This document shows, piece after piece, positions 35,528 to 45,965 of a stretch of 64,000 bases of DNA. The DNA is taken from the NCBI RefSeq assembly GCF_000406105.1, contig NZ_CM001974.1, positions 233,050 to 297,049 of the forward strand, given 5' to 3'. Each line of letters opens with the position of its first letter. Position 1 is the first letter of the stretch. Origin of the DNA: Dickeya chrysanthemi NCPPB 402. Lineage in GTDB: Bacteria > Pseudomonadota > Gammaproteobacteria > Enterobacterales > Enterobacteriaceae. The notes under the pieces were generated by a model, which had not been told where the DNA came from, made no database searches, and saw nothing but the letters and a program-made list of their open reading frames with translations. The translations under genes and the position numbers were made by a program.

Positions 35528-35947
35528 ATGCAACGACTGACGATTTCTCTGGATGACCCGCTGGCTGAGGCGTTGGATGCACTGATGCTGCGCAAAGGCT
35601 ATGCCAACCGGTCGGAAGCGTTTCGCGATATGCTGCGGCGCGAGCTGGGTGAAATGATGGTGGCGCAGGATAAAAACGCCGAGTGCGTGGCGGTGCTGAG
35701 CTATGTTTATGACCATCACGAACGCCAGTTGTCGAGCCGGCTGGCGGGGATGCAGCATGAACACCATCACCTGACCGTTTCCACCATGCACACGCATCTC
35801 AGCCATGACGAGTGTGTGGAAACCGTGATCCTGCGCGGCCCCACTGAGCGTGTGGAACAGTTTGCCGCATCGGTTATCGCCCAGACCGGCGTGCGCCACG
35901 GCCGGCTGAACCTGATTCCGATGGAGCAGGCCGCCGCTAAAGAATAA
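35528..35947 (+). CDS. nikR: Nickel-responsive regulator NikR
   Basis: A 139-residue ribbon-helix-helix regulator with a C-terminal ACT-like nickel-sensing domain. The DNA-binding part is MQRLTISLDDPLAEALDALM with GYANRSEAFRDMLR. The high-affinity Ni ligands are conserved: H77, H88, H90 and C96 in HEHHHLTVSTMHTHLSHDEC. In E. coli nikR follows the nikABCDE transporter; here it stands alone between asd and a cold-shock gene, with no nickel transporter or nickel enzyme in the window. ATG 35528 gives the family N-terminus. Confidence 0.95.
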   Translation: MQRLTISLDDPLAEALDALMLRKGYANRSEAFRDMLRRELGEMMVAQDKNAECVAVLSYVYDHHERQLSSRLAGMQHEHHHLTVSTMHTHLSHDECVETVILRGPTERVEQFAASVIAQTGVRHGRLNLIPMEQAAAKE

Positions 35948-36314
35948 ATGCAGCAACACCGGTATTATCGTCAAGCCGGTTTGCGGGTCAGGCTGGCATC
36001 AACGGCGGTCGACGCGTGGCGAAAAATCGCCGGAGCGACCCATTAACTCCATGAATTATAAATAATATAAAATATTTTCCCGCCGAAATAATATATAACG
36101 CTTGCATTCATTGCGGATGAATGCGTTAATAGCGCCACGGTTTGTTAGTCAGACCTATTTATGCAAAGCATTTTACTAAAGCAGTACTCAGTCCAAGCGT
36201 TATCCCTGATATCACTTCCCCTGAATCTCTTTTTTTCTTGCTCATAAGTATTTCCTGCATTGCAGACCCATGTTGCCCTCAGAACGGGCTGGAAAAAAAT
36301 TACGAGGTAGTATG
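35948..36314 (+). promoter_or_regulatory. Long A+T-rich upstream region and leader of the cold-shock gene
   Basis: No coding sequence is visible. An A+T-rich tract at 36055-36090 could act as an UP element. TTGCAT (36102-36107) and GTTAAT (36125-36130) with 17-bp spacing form a possible promoter, which would give a leader of about 180 nt, a length typical of cold-inducible csp genes. CATTCAT/ATGAATG at 36105-36123 forms an inverted repeat within the promoter. I could not identify a canonical cold box. Confidence 0.45.
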
Positions 36315-36527
36315 ATGTCTAATAAAATGACTGGTTCAGTAAAATGGTTTAACGAATCTAAAGGTTTTGGCTTTATCAGCCCGGCTGATGGCAGCAAAGA
36401 CGTATTCGTGCATTTCTCTGCGATTCAGAGCGATAGCTTTAAGACCCTGTATGAAGGTCAGAAAGTAGAATTCGTTATCGGCAACGGCCCGAAAGGTCCT
36501 TCTGCTGAAAACGTGGTAGGGCTGTAA
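36315..36527 (+). CDS. CspA-family cold-shock protein
   Basis: A 70-residue single OB-fold RNA/DNA chaperone. Both RNA-binding motifs are present: KGFGFISP (RNP1) and VFVHFSAI (RNP2), with the N-terminus [20 protein letters not shown]. The N-terminus resembles cold-induced CspB/CspG, while [10 protein letters not shown] is shared with CspE/CspC, so the orthologue cannot be named. ATG 36315 is chosen over ATG 36312 because GAGG then lies seven bases upstream. A strong terminator follows. Confidence 0.93.
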   Translation: MSNKMTGSVKWFNESKGFGFISPADGSKDVFVHFSAIQSDSFKTLYEGQKVEFVIGNGPKGPSAENVVGL

Positions 36528-36610
36528 TTTCCCGGGTCATCCTCACCGACGATAGCGAAGATGGCGTTAGCCGGAGCAGTGACGTGATGTGATGCCGAGA
36601 TTAGCCTGAG

Positions 36611-36642
36611 AACGGCTTCCCCACAAGGGAAGCCGTTTTTTA
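36611..36642 (+). terminator. Terminator of the cold-shock gene
   Basis: AACGGCTTCCC (36611-36621) pairs with GGGAAGCCGTT (36627-36637), followed by TTTTTATT. The stem resembles the glgP terminator at 48475. Confidence 0.85.
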
Positions 36643-36649
36643 TTGTCGC

Positions 36650-36847
36650 TATACCCGTCATACTTCAAGTTGCAGGTGCGTTGTCCTCCCTCGCTCACCC
36701 CAGTCACTTACTTATGTAAGCTCCTGGGGATGAAATGAGAGACATCCTGTCTCTCACCGCAGGCCAGCCGTTGGCTGTTCAAATTCGTTCCAGACGAATT
36801 TGTCACTCAGTTGCCGCCTTCCTGCAACTCGAATTATTTAGGGTATA
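36650..36847 (+). repeat. ERIC element 3 with a 71-bp internal insert (198 bp)
   Basis: The ends and centre match ERIC, but after CTCCTGGGGA (36721-36730) about 71 bp are inserted before GTTGCCGCCTTCCTGCAACT. The insert carries three hairpins: GAGAGAC/GTCTCTC, CAGCC/GGCTG and CAAATTCGT/ACGAATTTG. Confidence 0.88.
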
Positions 36848-36906
36848 AATTGCTACTCTATAGCTGTCGCACCCTGATAGTTGCCATACCCTGACCCGTT
36901 GCACGC

Positions 36907-38592
36907 TTATGCCATCCGTAGCGGTACGCGTACCTTTACGCGGGTAAAGCGATTCGGCTCGCTGGTGACGGTGATGCCGTAGTGATGGCCGTAACGTGCT
37001 TTAACGCGTCGATCCACCAGATTCATCCCCAGTCCGTCGCTGCCGTTGCGCGGGTAATAAGCGCCGGCGTTGTCCTCTATCGTGAGTTCCAGCATATTGG
37101 CGTGGGTGCGTGCGTCGATACGCAGGCGGCCGTCATCCAGCATGTGGGAAATACCGTGTTTGATGGCGTTTTCCACCAGCGGCTGTAAAGAAAAAGCCGG
37201 TAGTCTGGCGGATCGGAGCGATAAAGGAACGGCGATCTCCACGGTCAACAGGTTGGTGAACCGCGCTTTTTCAATGTCGAGGTACGCGCTGATATGCTCC
37301 AGTTCATCGCCGAGTGTGACTTCGTCGCCGCTGCGCTTGAGATTTTTGCGAAAAAACGTCGACAACGACAGCACCAACTGGCGGGCCTGGTCCGGATTGC
37401 GGCGAATAATCGCCGATAGCGTATTCAGGGTATTGAACAGGAAATGCGGGTTGACCTGCGCGTGCAGCAACTTGATTTCGGATTGCGCCAGCAACTGCTT
37501 CTGTTGTTCGAAACGGCCGGCGAAAATTTGGGCTGACAGCAGGTGGCCGATACCTTCCCCCAGCGTCCGGTTGATAGTGGAAAATAACTTGTTTTTCGGC
37601 TCATACAGCTTGATGGTGCCGACCACTCGCTGTTCTTCGCCACGCAGTGGGATCACCAGCGTCGACCCGAGCTTACATTGCGGCGAAACCGAGCAGCAAA
37701 ACGGTATTTCGTTGCCATCGGCGTACACCACTTCATTGTTGTCGATAGCCTGATGGGTATAGGACGAGGTAATCAGCGCGCCGACTCTGTGGTGCTCGTC
37801 GCCGATGCCGATAAACGCCAGCAGTTTTTCCCGATCGGTGATGGCGACGGCGCCGACGCCCAACTCTTCATACAGTATGCGGGCGACCCGCATACTGGTT
37901 CCCGGATTGAATCCCTGGCGCAGTATACCTTCCGCCCGGGCGGCAATTTGCAACGCGCGGGCTGAAAATGCCGAGGTGTACTTTTCAAACATTGCCCGGC
38001 GGTCCAGCAGGATCCGCATGAACATTGCCGCTCCGATGCTGTTGGTAATCATCATCGGCAAGGCGATGCTTTTGACCAGCATCAGCGCGTCGCCAAATGG
38101 GCGCGACAGTAGCAGGATGATGCTCATCTGCACTATTTCCACCAACAGGGTGACGGCGGCGATAACCAGCGGCTGGAATAACAGGTCGATGCGGTGGTGC
38201 CGAATCATATAGCGGTGCAGCAACCCGCCGACCAGCCCTTCCACCGTGGTGGACACCATGCAGGCCATCGCCGTCATGCCGCCCAGTGAATAGCGGTGCA
38301 ATCCGCCGGTGAATCCGACCAGCATACCGACCGAAGGGCCGCCCAGTACACCACCCAGCAGCGCGCCGATGGCGCGGGTATTGGCGATGGAGTCGTCGAT
38401 ATGCAGGCCGAACCAGGTGCCGAGAATGCAGAATATGGAGAACGTCAGATAGCAGATCAGCTTGTGCGGCAGATGGAGCGTGACCTGCGTTAGCGGAGTG
38501 AACAGCGGCGTTTTACTTAACAGATAGGCGATGACCAGATAGACGCATGTCTGCTGCAGTAATGACAGAATTAACTCAACCTGACTGACCAT
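36907..38592 (-). CDS. btsS: LytS-type sensor histidine kinase BtsS (YehU-like)
   Basis: A 561-residue sensor kinase, exactly the length of E. coli BtsS, which senses extracellular pyruvate. The order is a 5TM-LYT membrane domain (residues 1-200, with FGLHIDDSIANTRAIGA and GFTGGLHRYSLGGMTA), a GAF domain (about 230-350, with SPQCKLGSTLVIPLRGE), the His-kinase box LLHAQVNPHFLFNTLN, and an HATPase (LQPLVENAIKHG, GLGMNLVDRR). ATG 38592 follows GGAGG. In E. coli btsS is followed by the LytTR regulator gene btsR; here an ERIC repeat and a cold-shock gene follow, so the partner must lie outside the window. Confidence 0.92.
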   Translation of the reverse strand: MVSQVELILSLLQQTCVYLVIAYLLSKTPLFTPLTQVTLHLPHKLICYLTFSIFCILGTWFGLHIDDSIANTRAIGALLGGVLGGPSVGMLVGFTGGLHRYSLGGMTAMACMVSTTVEGLVGGLLHRYMIRHHRIDLLFQPLVIAAVTLLVEIVQMSIILLLSRPFGDALMLVKSIALPMMITNSIGAAMFMRILLDRRAMFEKYTSAFSARALQIAARAEGILRQGFNPGTSMRVARILYEELGVGAVAITDREKLLAFIGIGDEHHRVGALITSSYTHQAIDNNEVVYADGNEIPFCCSVSPQCKLGSTLVIPLRGEEQRVVGTIKLYEPKNKLFSTINRTLGEGIGHLLSAQIFAGRFEQQKQLLAQSEIKLLHAQVNPHFLFNTLNTLSAIIRRNPDQARQLVLSLSTFFRKNLKRSGDEVTLGDELEHISAYLDIEKARFTNLLTVEIAVPLSLRSARLPAFSLQPLVENAIKHGISHMLDDGRLRIDARTHANMLELTIEDNAGAYYPRNGSDGLGMNLVDRRVKARYGHHYGITVTSEPNRFTRVKVRVPLRMA

Positions 38593-38972
38593 AAACGACC
38601 TACCTCCCTGTTTGATCAAGTCATTCTACGCGTTGGGCTTCAGGGTAACCCAAACGAGATCAATATTCGCTAACGCTATGATTAATTATTTTTTCTTATG
38701 GTTATCAGGCGTAAAAATTTATCCAATATCTCAAATATTTTCCCTTTTCTTGACTAAGCTGAATCTTAGGCTTACCTGAAGAATACTTCGCAGCCTTGGA
38801 TATTACTGTGATGTTTCATTTTTTCAGGTCGGTTCTCTTTTTTATGGGGCAGGCTGGTTCCTTTTTTGTTATTGACGCAGGGCATTCGCATACCAATAAG
38901 CGTGATGAAGAAATGACCTGTCTCTTTAACATCTTTACTTTATTTAGATGGTTAATTCAGAGGACGGATGCC
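38593..38972. other. 380-bp gap between divergent btsS and glgB
   Basis: It must contain both promoters. TTGACT at 38750 is a possible -35 for glgB without a good -10. The stretch 38796-38972 is open in frame with glgB (59 codons) but shows no family similarity. Nothing else is recognised. Confidence 0.5.
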
Positions 38973-41156
38973 ATGTCAGGATTTTCCGATCGGAACATCA
39001 TTAATCTCCTTTTTTCCGGCCATTATGCCGATCCTTTTGCAGTATTGGGTATGCACGTCACATCGTCAGGTCTGGAAGTTCGTGCGCTGCTTCCGGAGGC
39101 CAGCGATGTACACGTGGTAGACGCACACAGCGGACGTAAAGTCGCACACCTGCAGCGCCTGGACCCGCGCGGTTTTTTCGCTGCGGTGATCCCTCGTCGT
39201 AAAAAGCCGTTCAGCTATCGGCTGGCGGTGACCTGGCAGCAAGATACGCATGTGATTGACGACCCTTATCGTTTTGGCCCGTTGTTGCAGGAACTGGATA
39301 TCTGGCTATTGGCGGAGGGGCGCCATTTGCGGCCGTTTGAAACATTGGGCGCGCACCCGTCCACGCTGGATGGCATCGGCGGCACCTGCTTCGCCGTCTG
39401 GGCGCCGAATGCTCAGCGGGTGTCGGTGGTGGGCGATTTCAATTTTTGGGATGGACGCCGCCACCCGATGCGGCTGCGGCGCGAGAACGGCGTGTGGGAG
39501 CTGTTTGTACCGGGCGTCGGGGTCGGGCAGTTGTACAAATTCGAAATCATCGATTGCTACGGCAATGTGCTGGTGAAATCAGACCCGTATGCGTTTGCCT
39601 CCCAGATGCGGCCGGATACCGCCTCGGTGGTCAGTGCGTTACCGCCCGCGTTGCCGGTGGATGAGGCGCGGCAACGTGCCAACGATTTACAGTCGCCGAT
39701 TTCCATTTACGAGGTGCATCTGGGGTCATGGCGGCGGCATAGCGACAATAATTTCTGGCTCAGTTACCGCGAACTGGCGGACCAACTGGTGCCGTACGTT
39801 AAAGACATGGGGTTTACTCACGTTGAACTGATGCCGGTGCATGAACATCCGTTTGATGCCAGTTGGGGTTACCAGCCGCTGGGGCTGTATGCACCGACCC
39901 GCCGCTTCGGCTCGCCGGAGGATTTCCATTATCTGGTCAATGCCTTTCATGACGCGGGCATCAATGTGTTGCTGGACTGGGTATCCGGCCATTTCCCGAC
40001 GGATAGCTACGGTCTGGCGCGGTTTGACGGTACGGCGCTGTATGAATATGCCGACCCGAAAGAGGGCTACCATCAGGACTGGAATACGCTGATTTATAAC
40101 TTCGATCGCCATGAGGTGCGTAACTATCTGGCGGGTAATGCGTTGTACTGGACGGAGCGGTTTGGCGTCGACGGGTTACGGGTAGACGCAGTGGCATCAA
40201 TGATTTACCGCGACTACAGCCGCCGCGACGGCGAATGGGTGCCGAACCATTACGGCGGCAAGGAGAACCTGGAAGCGATCGGCTTTTTGCGTTACACCAA
40301 CCAGATGCTGGGCCAGAACCGTGCCGGAGCGGTCACCATCGCCGAAGAGTCCACCGATTATGCCGGGGTGACGTTGCCGCCGGAACATAGCGGGTTGGGT
40401 TTTCACTATAAGTGGAACATGGGCTGGATGCACGACTCGCTGGCCTACATGCAGCAGGATCCGGTGCATCGTAAATACCACCACGACCTGCTGACCTTCG
40501 GCATGTTGTATGCCTATAGCGAGAACTTCGTCCTGCCGCTGTCGCACGATGAAGTGGTGCACGGCAAGCGTTCTTTGCTGGATAGGATGCCGGGCGACGC
40601 CTGGCAGAAATTCGCCAACCTGCGCGCCTATTACGGTTTCATGTGGGCTTATCCCGGCAAGAAGCTGCTGTTTATGGGCTGCGAGTTTGCACAAGGGCGG
40701 GAATGGAACCACGACACCAGCCTGGACTGGCACCTGCTGGATGAGCCCGAAGGCTGGCATGCCGGCGTGCAGCAACTGGTGCGCGACCTCAACCATTGCT
40801 ATCGCCAACACCCGCCGCTCTATCAATGCGACTACCTGCATCAGGGATTTGAATGGGTGGTGGTAGACGATCGCGAGAACTCGGTATTCGCCTTTATCCG
40901 GCGTGATGCCGAGGGTAACGAGATATTGATTATCAGCAACTTTACGCCGGTCCCCAGAGAGGGATATCGCGTCGGCATTAACCAGCCGGGACACTGGCGC
41001 GAAGTGCTGAATACCGATTCCATGCATTACCACGGTAGTAACCTTGGCAATCAGGGATTAGTGCGTAGCGAAGCGGTGGGCAGCCATTCCCGCCCACAGT
41101 CGCTGGTGTTAACGCTGCCGCCGCTCTCCACCTTGTATCTGGTGAAGGAGGCGTAA
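38973..41156 (+). CDS. glgB: 1,4-alpha-glucan branching enzyme GlgB
   Basis: GlgB introduces alpha-1,6 branches into glycogen. The 727-residue product has the N-terminal N1 and CBM48 domains, then a GH13 barrel with the nucleophile aspartate in [17 protein letters not shown], the acid/base glutamate in VTIAEESTD, and [14 protein letters not shown] 38973, with AGAGGA nine bases upstream, gives the E. coli length (728). It is the first gene of glgBXCAP and its stop overlaps the glgX ATG by one base. Confidence 0.97.
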   Translation: MSGFSDRNIINLLFSGHYADPFAVLGMHVTSSGLEVRALLPEASDVHVVDAHSGRKVAHLQRLDPRGFFAAVIPRRKKPFSYRLAVTWQQDTHVIDDPYRFGPLLQELDIWLLAEGRHLRPFETLGAHPSTLDGIGGTCFAVWAPNAQRVSVVGDFNFWDGRRHPMRLRRENGVWELFVPGVGVGQLYKFEIIDCYGNVLVKSDPYAFASQMRPDTASVVSALPPALPVDEARQRANDLQSPISIYEVHLGSWRRHSDNNFWLSYRELADQLVPYVKDMGFTHVELMPVHEHPFDASWGYQPLGLYAPTRRFGSPEDFHYLVNAFHDAGINVLLDWVSGHFPTDSYGLARFDGTALYEYADPKEGYHQDWNTLIYNFDRHEVRNYLAGNALYWTERFGVDGLRVDAVASMIYRDYSRRDGEWVPNHYGGKENLEAIGFLRYTNQMLGQNRAGAVTIAEESTDYAGVTLPPEHSGLGFHYKWNMGWMHDSLAYMQQDPVHRKYHHDLLTFGMLYAYSENFVLPLSHDEVVHGKRSLLDRMPGDAWQKFANLRAYYGFMWAYPGKKLLFMGCEFAQGREWNHDTSLDWHLLDEPEGWHAGVQQLVRDLNHCYRQHPPLYQCDYLHQGFEWVVVDDRENSVFAFIRRDAEGNEILIISNFTPVPREGYRVGINQPGHWREVLNTDSMHYHGSNLGNQGLVRSEAVGSHSRPQSLVLTLPPLSTLYLVKEA

Positions 41157-43126
41157 TGGTTGAGCTGCTGGCGGGTCGGCCGCGACCGTTAGGTTCTCAT
41201 TTTGATGGCGAAGGGGTGAACTTCGCGTTGTTCTCATCCAGGGCATCGCGGGTGGAGTTATGTATTTTTGACGGGCTGCGGGAGCAGCGTCTGCCGTTGA
41301 CGGCCCGTACCGGCGATATCTGGCACGGTTATCTGCCGGATGCGCAACCGGGGTTGTGTTACGGCTACCGGGTCGACGGCGCGTTCGATCCGCAACGCGG
41401 TCTGCGCTTTAACGCCAACAAATTGCTGCTTGACCCTTGCGCTCGGCAGATGGACGGCTGGGTGGTGGATGACGAGCGGCTGCATGGCGGCTATGACTAT
41501 CCCGATGCGGTAGACAGCGCCGAGGTGATGCCGCGCAGCGTGGTCGTGGATGAGCGCTACGACTGGCAGGGCGATGCGTTTCCGCGCACGCCCTGGAGCC
41601 AAACGGTGTTGTATGAAGCGCATGTGCGCGGGTTGACGCGGCGACATCCGCGTATTCCGGCGGCGATACGCGGTACTTACGCCGCGCTGGCTCACCCGGT
41701 GATGCTGGATTATCTGACCAGGCTGGGCGTGACGGCGCTGGAGTTGATGCCTGTCCAGCAACACGCCGATGAACCGCGTTTGCAGGCGATGGGACTGCGC
41801 AATTACTGGGGTTACAACACGTTGTTGCCGTTCGCGGTGGACAGCAGCCTGGCGGCCGGCGACGAACCGCTCAACGAGTTCCGCGACATGGTGCGGGCGC
41901 TGCATAATGCCGGGATCGAGGTGATTCTGGACGTGGTGTTCAATCACAGCGCGGAGCTGGATGCCGACGGCCCGACCCTGACGCTGCGCGGCATCGACAA
42001 CGCCAGCTACTACTGGCTGACGGAGGACGGCGCTTATCACAACTGGGCCGGGTGCGGCAATGTGTTGCGGCTTGAACATCCGGCCGTGTTGCAGTGGGTG
42101 ATTGATTGCCTGACGTTCTGGCATGAAACCTGCCGTGTGGATGGTTTTCGTTTTGATCTGGCGACGATTTTGGGGCGTATGCCGGACTTTTCCTCTTCAG
42201 CCCCGTTCTTTACCGCCCTGCGTAATCATCGGTCGCTGCGCAACTGCAAGCTGATTGCCGAACCCTGGGACATCGGCCCCGGTGGTTACCAACTGGGCAG
42301 GTTTCCGTCGCCGTTTGTCGAGTGGAACGACCGTTTTCGTGACGATATTCGTCGTTTCTGGCTGCACGGCGATCTGCCTGTCGGGGTGTTTGCCCGCCGT
42401 TTCGCGGCCTCCAGCGAAGTGTTTGAACGCAACGGCCGCTTACCCTGGGCATCGGTCAACATGCTGACTTCCCATGACGGTTTTACCCTGCGCGATCTGG
42501 TGAGCTTCAACCACAAGCATAACCAGGCCAATGGCGAACAAAACCGGGACGGCACCAACAGCAATTTCAGTTTCAACCATGGCATCGAAGGGCTGGAGGC
42601 GGACGCGGCTACGCAGGCGCGGCGTCGCGCCAGCCAACAGGCGCTGCTGACGACGCTGTTGTTATCGCAGGGTACGCCGATGCTGCTGGCCGGCGACGAG
42701 TTCGGCAGCAGCCAGCAAGGCAACAATAATGCCTATTGTCAGGATAACGCGCTGGCCTGGTTGCACTGGGAAACGGCGGATACCGAGTTGATTGCGTTTA
42801 CCGCCGGGTTGATCCGCTTACGCCGTGCTATCCCGGCGTTACAGAAGGCGGGATGGTGGCGTGACGGCGAAGACGACGTACGGTGGCTGAATGCACAGGG
42901 AGAGCCGCTGACGCTATCCGAATGGGAACAGGGTGAACACCGGTTACAAATTCAGCTATCTAAATACTGGCTGCTATTGATCAACGCCACGTCACAGGCG
43001 AGTGATTTTTCTCTTCCCGAAGGGGAGTGGCGGGTCGCTCCACCGTTCGATGCTACCGACCATCCGCTCAATGAGCGGGTTTGGCGCGGACAGGCGAATG
43101 CGGTGTGTGTACTGGTAAAAAAATAA
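41156..43126 (+). CDS. glgX: Glycogen debranching enzyme GlgX
   Basis: GlgX hydrolyses the alpha-1,6 links of limit dextrins left by glycogen phosphorylase. The 656-residue product has a CBM48 domain ([17 protein letters not shown]) and a GH13 barrel with [14 protein letters not shown] (nucleophile), [16 protein letters not shown] (acid/base) and [16 protein letters not shown]. It starts inside the glgB stop (TAATG), which indicates coupling within the operon. Confidence 0.97.
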   Translation: MVELLAGRPRPLGSHFDGEGVNFALFSSRASRVELCIFDGLREQRLPLTARTGDIWHGYLPDAQPGLCYGYRVDGAFDPQRGLRFNANKLLLDPCARQMDGWVVDDERLHGGYDYPDAVDSAEVMPRSVVVDERYDWQGDAFPRTPWSQTVLYEAHVRGLTRRHPRIPAAIRGTYAALAHPVMLDYLTRLGVTALELMPVQQHADEPRLQAMGLRNYWGYNTLLPFAVDSSLAAGDEPLNEFRDMVRALHNAGIEVILDVVFNHSAELDADGPTLTLRGIDNASYYWLTEDGAYHNWAGCGNVLRLEHPAVLQWVIDCLTFWHETCRVDGFRFDLATILGRMPDFSSSAPFFTALRNHRSLRNCKLIAEPWDIGPGGYQLGRFPSPFVEWNDRFRDDIRRFWLHGDLPVGVFARRFAASSEVFERNGRLPWASVNMLTSHDGFTLRDLVSFNHKHNQANGEQNRDGTNSNFSFNHGIEGLEADAATQARRRASQQALLTTLLLSQGTPMLLAGDEFGSSQQGNNNAYCQDNALAWLHWETADTELIAFTAGLIRLRRAIPALQKAGWWRDGEDDVRWLNAQGEPLTLSEWEQGEHRLQIQLSKYWLLLINATSQASDFSLPEGEWRVAPPFDATDHPLNERVWRGQANAVCVLVKK

Positions 43127-43142
43127 AAAAAAGGAGTCTGAC

Positions 43143-44429
43143 ATGGTGAGTACCGAGAAACACGATCCTCTAATGCTGGCCAGACAGTTGCCCCTGAAAT
43201 CCGTCGCGCTGATTTTGGCGGGAGGACGAGGGACCCGGCTGAAAGATTTGACGGCGCACCGCGCTAAACCCGCGGTACATTTCGGCGGTAAATACCGGAT
43301 TATCGATTTTGCGCTCTCTAATTGCCTGAACTCCGGTATTCGCCGGATTGGCGTGATTACCCAGTATCAGTCGCACACGTTGGTGCAGCATATCCAGCGC
43401 GGCTGGTCGTTCCTGAATACCGAAATGAATGAATTTGTCGATTTGCTGCCGGCGCAGCAACGGCACGATGAAAACGATCACTGGTATCGCGGTACTGCCG
43501 ACGCCGTGTGCCATAACCTGGATATTATCCGGCGCTATGGGGCGGAGTACATCGTGATTCTGGCCGGCGATCACATCTACAAGATGGATTATTCCCGCAT
43601 GTTGCTTGACCACGTGGAGAACGGCGCCGAGTGTTCAGTGGCCTGCATCCCGGTGCCTATCAAGGAAGCGCACGCGTTTGGCGTGATGAGCGTGGATAAA
43701 GACAATCGCATTATCAGTTTCGACGAAAAACCCGCCAACCCAACGCCGATGCCGGATAACCCCGATATGGCGCTGGCCAGTATGGGGATCTACGTATTCA
43801 ACGCGCAATACCTGTACCGAATTTTGGAAGCGGATGTGTGCACCTCGGAGTCCAGCCATGATTTCGGCAAGGATCTGATCCCGAAAATCGTCGCGCAGGG
43901 ACATGCCTGGGCGCACCCTTTCACGCTCTCCTGCGTCACCTCTTCGGATAACGCGCCGCCGTACTGGCGCGATGTCGGCACGCTGGAAGCTTACTGGCGC
44001 GCCAATCTTGACCTGGCGTCGGTGATGCCGGAACTGGATATGTACGACCATAACTGGCCGATTCGCTCGGCGATGGCGGCGCTGCCGCCCGCTAAATTCG
44101 TCCAGGACCGCTCCGGCAGCCACGGGCTAACCATGAACTCGCTGGTATCCGGCGGGAGCATCGTTTCCGGCTCGGTGGTTACGCACTCGGTGCTGTTCCC
44201 GCGGGTGCGTATCAACTCCTTTTGCAGCATTGATTCATCGGTGCTGCTGCCGGATGTCAACGTAGGGCGTTCATGCCGCCTGCATCGCTGCATCGTCGAT
44301 CGCGCCTGCGATATTCCGGAAGGGATGGTGATCGGCGAAAACGCGGAAGAAGACAGCCGTCGCTTTTATCGTTCCGAAGAGGGAATCGTGCTGGTGACGC
44401 GCGCCATGCTGGCCAGGCTCAAACCCTGA
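43143..44429 (+). CDS. glgC: Glucose-1-phosphate adenylyltransferase GlgC
   Basis: GlgC makes ADP-glucose, the committed step of glycogen synthesis. The 428-residue product has the nucleotidyltransferase signature [32 protein letters not shown] with the allosteric-site lysine, [10 protein letters not shown], the substrate lysine in SFDEKPANP, and a C-terminal left-handed beta helix. Activation by fructose-1,6-bisphosphate and inhibition by AMP are known for the family. The start follows AAAAAGGAG. Confidence 0.97.
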   Translation: MVSTEKHDPLMLARQLPLKSVALILAGGRGTRLKDLTAHRAKPAVHFGGKYRIIDFALSNCLNSGIRRIGVITQYQSHTLVQHIQRGWSFLNTEMNEFVDLLPAQQRHDENDHWYRGTADAVCHNLDIIRRYGAEYIVILAGDHIYKMDYSRMLLDHVENGAECSVACIPVPIKEAHAFGVMSVDKDNRIISFDEKPANPTPMPDNPDMALASMGIYVFNAQYLYRILEADVCTSESSHDFGKDLIPKIVAQGHAWAHPFTLSCVTSSDNAPPYWRDVGTLEAYWRANLDLASVMPELDMYDHNWPIRSAMAALPPAKFVQDRSGSHGLTMNSLVSGGSIVSGSVVTHSVLFPRVRINSFCSIDSSVLLPDVNVGRSCRLHRCIVDRACDIPEGMVIGENAEEDSRRFYRSEEGIVLVTRAMLARLKP

Positions 44430-44508
44430 TCTGAACGTAACCGGCCGTGGTCGGCCGGAGGATTGATGCTGCCCGCGAGCTGGCGCGGGCGGCGGAATGG
44501 GAGACAAG

Positions 44509-45942
44509 ATGCGGGTATTACACGTGTGTTCAGAGCTATTCCCCTTGCTGAAAACCGGGGGACTGGCGGATGTAGTGGGAGCATTGCCCAGCGCGCAGAT
44601 CGCGGCGGGGATGGATGTACGGGTGCTGTTGCCGGCGTTTCCCGATGTGAAAAAAGGTATCCCGGATGCGCAAGTGGTGCGGGAACTGGATACGTTTGGC
44701 GGTCATGTCACGCTGCGTTACGGTCATTACAACGGAGTAGGCATCTATCTGATAGACGTTCCTCATCTGTATGACCGGGCCGGCAGCCCGTATCACGATA
44801 CCTCGTTGTTTGCCTATTCGGACAATGTCGTGCGTTTCGGTTTACTGGGTTGGATGGGCGCGGAAATGGCCAGCGGCGTGGATCCGTTCTGGCGTCCCGA
44901 CATTGTTCATGCCCATGACTGGCACGCCGGGCTGGCCTGTGCCTATCTGGCGGCGAAAGGCCGACCGGCAAAATCGGTATTTACCGTTCATAATCTGGCT
45001 TATCAGGGATTATTTGATGCTCGTCACATGTCGCAACTGCGGTTGCCGCCGGAGTACTTCAGCATGTACGGGTTGGAGTTCTACGGCCAGATCTCGTACC
45101 TCAAAGCCGGGCTGTACTATGCGGATCACATCACTACCGTCAGCCCGACCTATGCCCATGAGATAACCCAGCCCGAATACGGTTACGGTCTGGAAGGGCT
45201 ACTGAAGTCTCGGGAAGAGGACGGCCGCTTGTCCGGCATCCTCAACGGGGTGGATGACGATATCTGGAATCCGGCGCACGATTCGCTGCTGACGGCGACG
45301 TATAGCCGCGATGAGCTGGCGCGCAAGGCGGAGAACAAACGGCATTTGCAGACGACGATGGGGCTGAAGGTGGACGACCGGGTGCCGGTGTTCGCCATCG
45401 TCAGCCGCCTTACCAGCCAGAAAGGGCTGGATATCGCGTTGCAAACCGTCACGAATTTGCTTGAACAAGGTGGGCAACTGGTGGTGCTGGGGGCGGGCGA
45501 TGCCACCCTACAGGAAGGTTTTCTGGCGGCGGCGGCGGAGTATCACGGTCGCGTCGGCGTCCAGATTGGTTATCACGAAGCGTTTTCGCACCGCATTATT
45601 GGCGGAGCGGATGTGATTATGGTTCCTAGTCGGTTCGAACCTTGCGGTTTGACCCAGTTGTACGGCCTGAAATACGGCACGTTACCGCTGGTCAGGCGTA
45701 CTGGCGGGCTGGCGGATACCGTGGCTGACTGCTCGCTGGAAAATCTGGCCGATGGCCTGGCGAGTGGTTTTGTGTTCAGCGATTGTAACGTAGCATCGCT
45801 GTCGCGGGCGATTCGTCGGGTCTTTGTGTTGTGGTCGCGCCCTTCGCTCTGGCGTTATGTTCAGCGTCAGGCAATGGCAATGGATTTTAGTTGGCAGGTC
45901 GCAGCCCAGGCCTATCGTGCGCTTTATCAACGTCTGTGGTAG
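44509..45942 (+). CDS. glgA: Glycogen synthase GlgA
   Basis: A 477-residue GT5 glycosyltransferase that transfers glucose from ADP-glucose to glycogen; length equals E. coli. The ADP-glucose-binding KTGGLADV carries K15, and [21 protein letters not shown] and [21 protein letters not shown] are conserved. ATG 44509 follows GGGAG and gives the family N-terminus MRVLHVCSE. It lies 79 bp after glgC in the same operon. Confidence 0.97.
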   Translation: MRVLHVCSELFPLLKTGGLADVVGALPSAQIAAGMDVRVLLPAFPDVKKGIPDAQVVRELDTFGGHVTLRYGHYNGVGIYLIDVPHLYDRAGSPYHDTSLFAYSDNVVRFGLLGWMGAEMASGVDPFWRPDIVHAHDWHAGLACAYLAAKGRPAKSVFTVHNLAYQGLFDARHMSQLRLPPEYFSMYGLEFYGQISYLKAGLYYADHITTVSPTYAHEITQPEYGYGLEGLLKSREEDGRLSGILNGVDDDIWNPAHDSLLTATYSRDELARKAENKRHLQTTMGLKVDDRVPVFAIVSRLTSQKGLDIALQTVTNLLEQGGQLVVLGAGDATLQEGFLAAAAEYHGRVGVQIGYHEAFSHRIIGGADVIMVPSRFEPCGLTQLYGLKYGTLPLVRRTGGLADTVADCSLENLADGLASGFVFSDCNVASLSRAIRRVFVLWSRPSLWRYVQRQAMAMDFSWQVAAQAYRALYQRLW

Positions 45943-45965
45943 TACGCATCAGTGGGAATGACATT

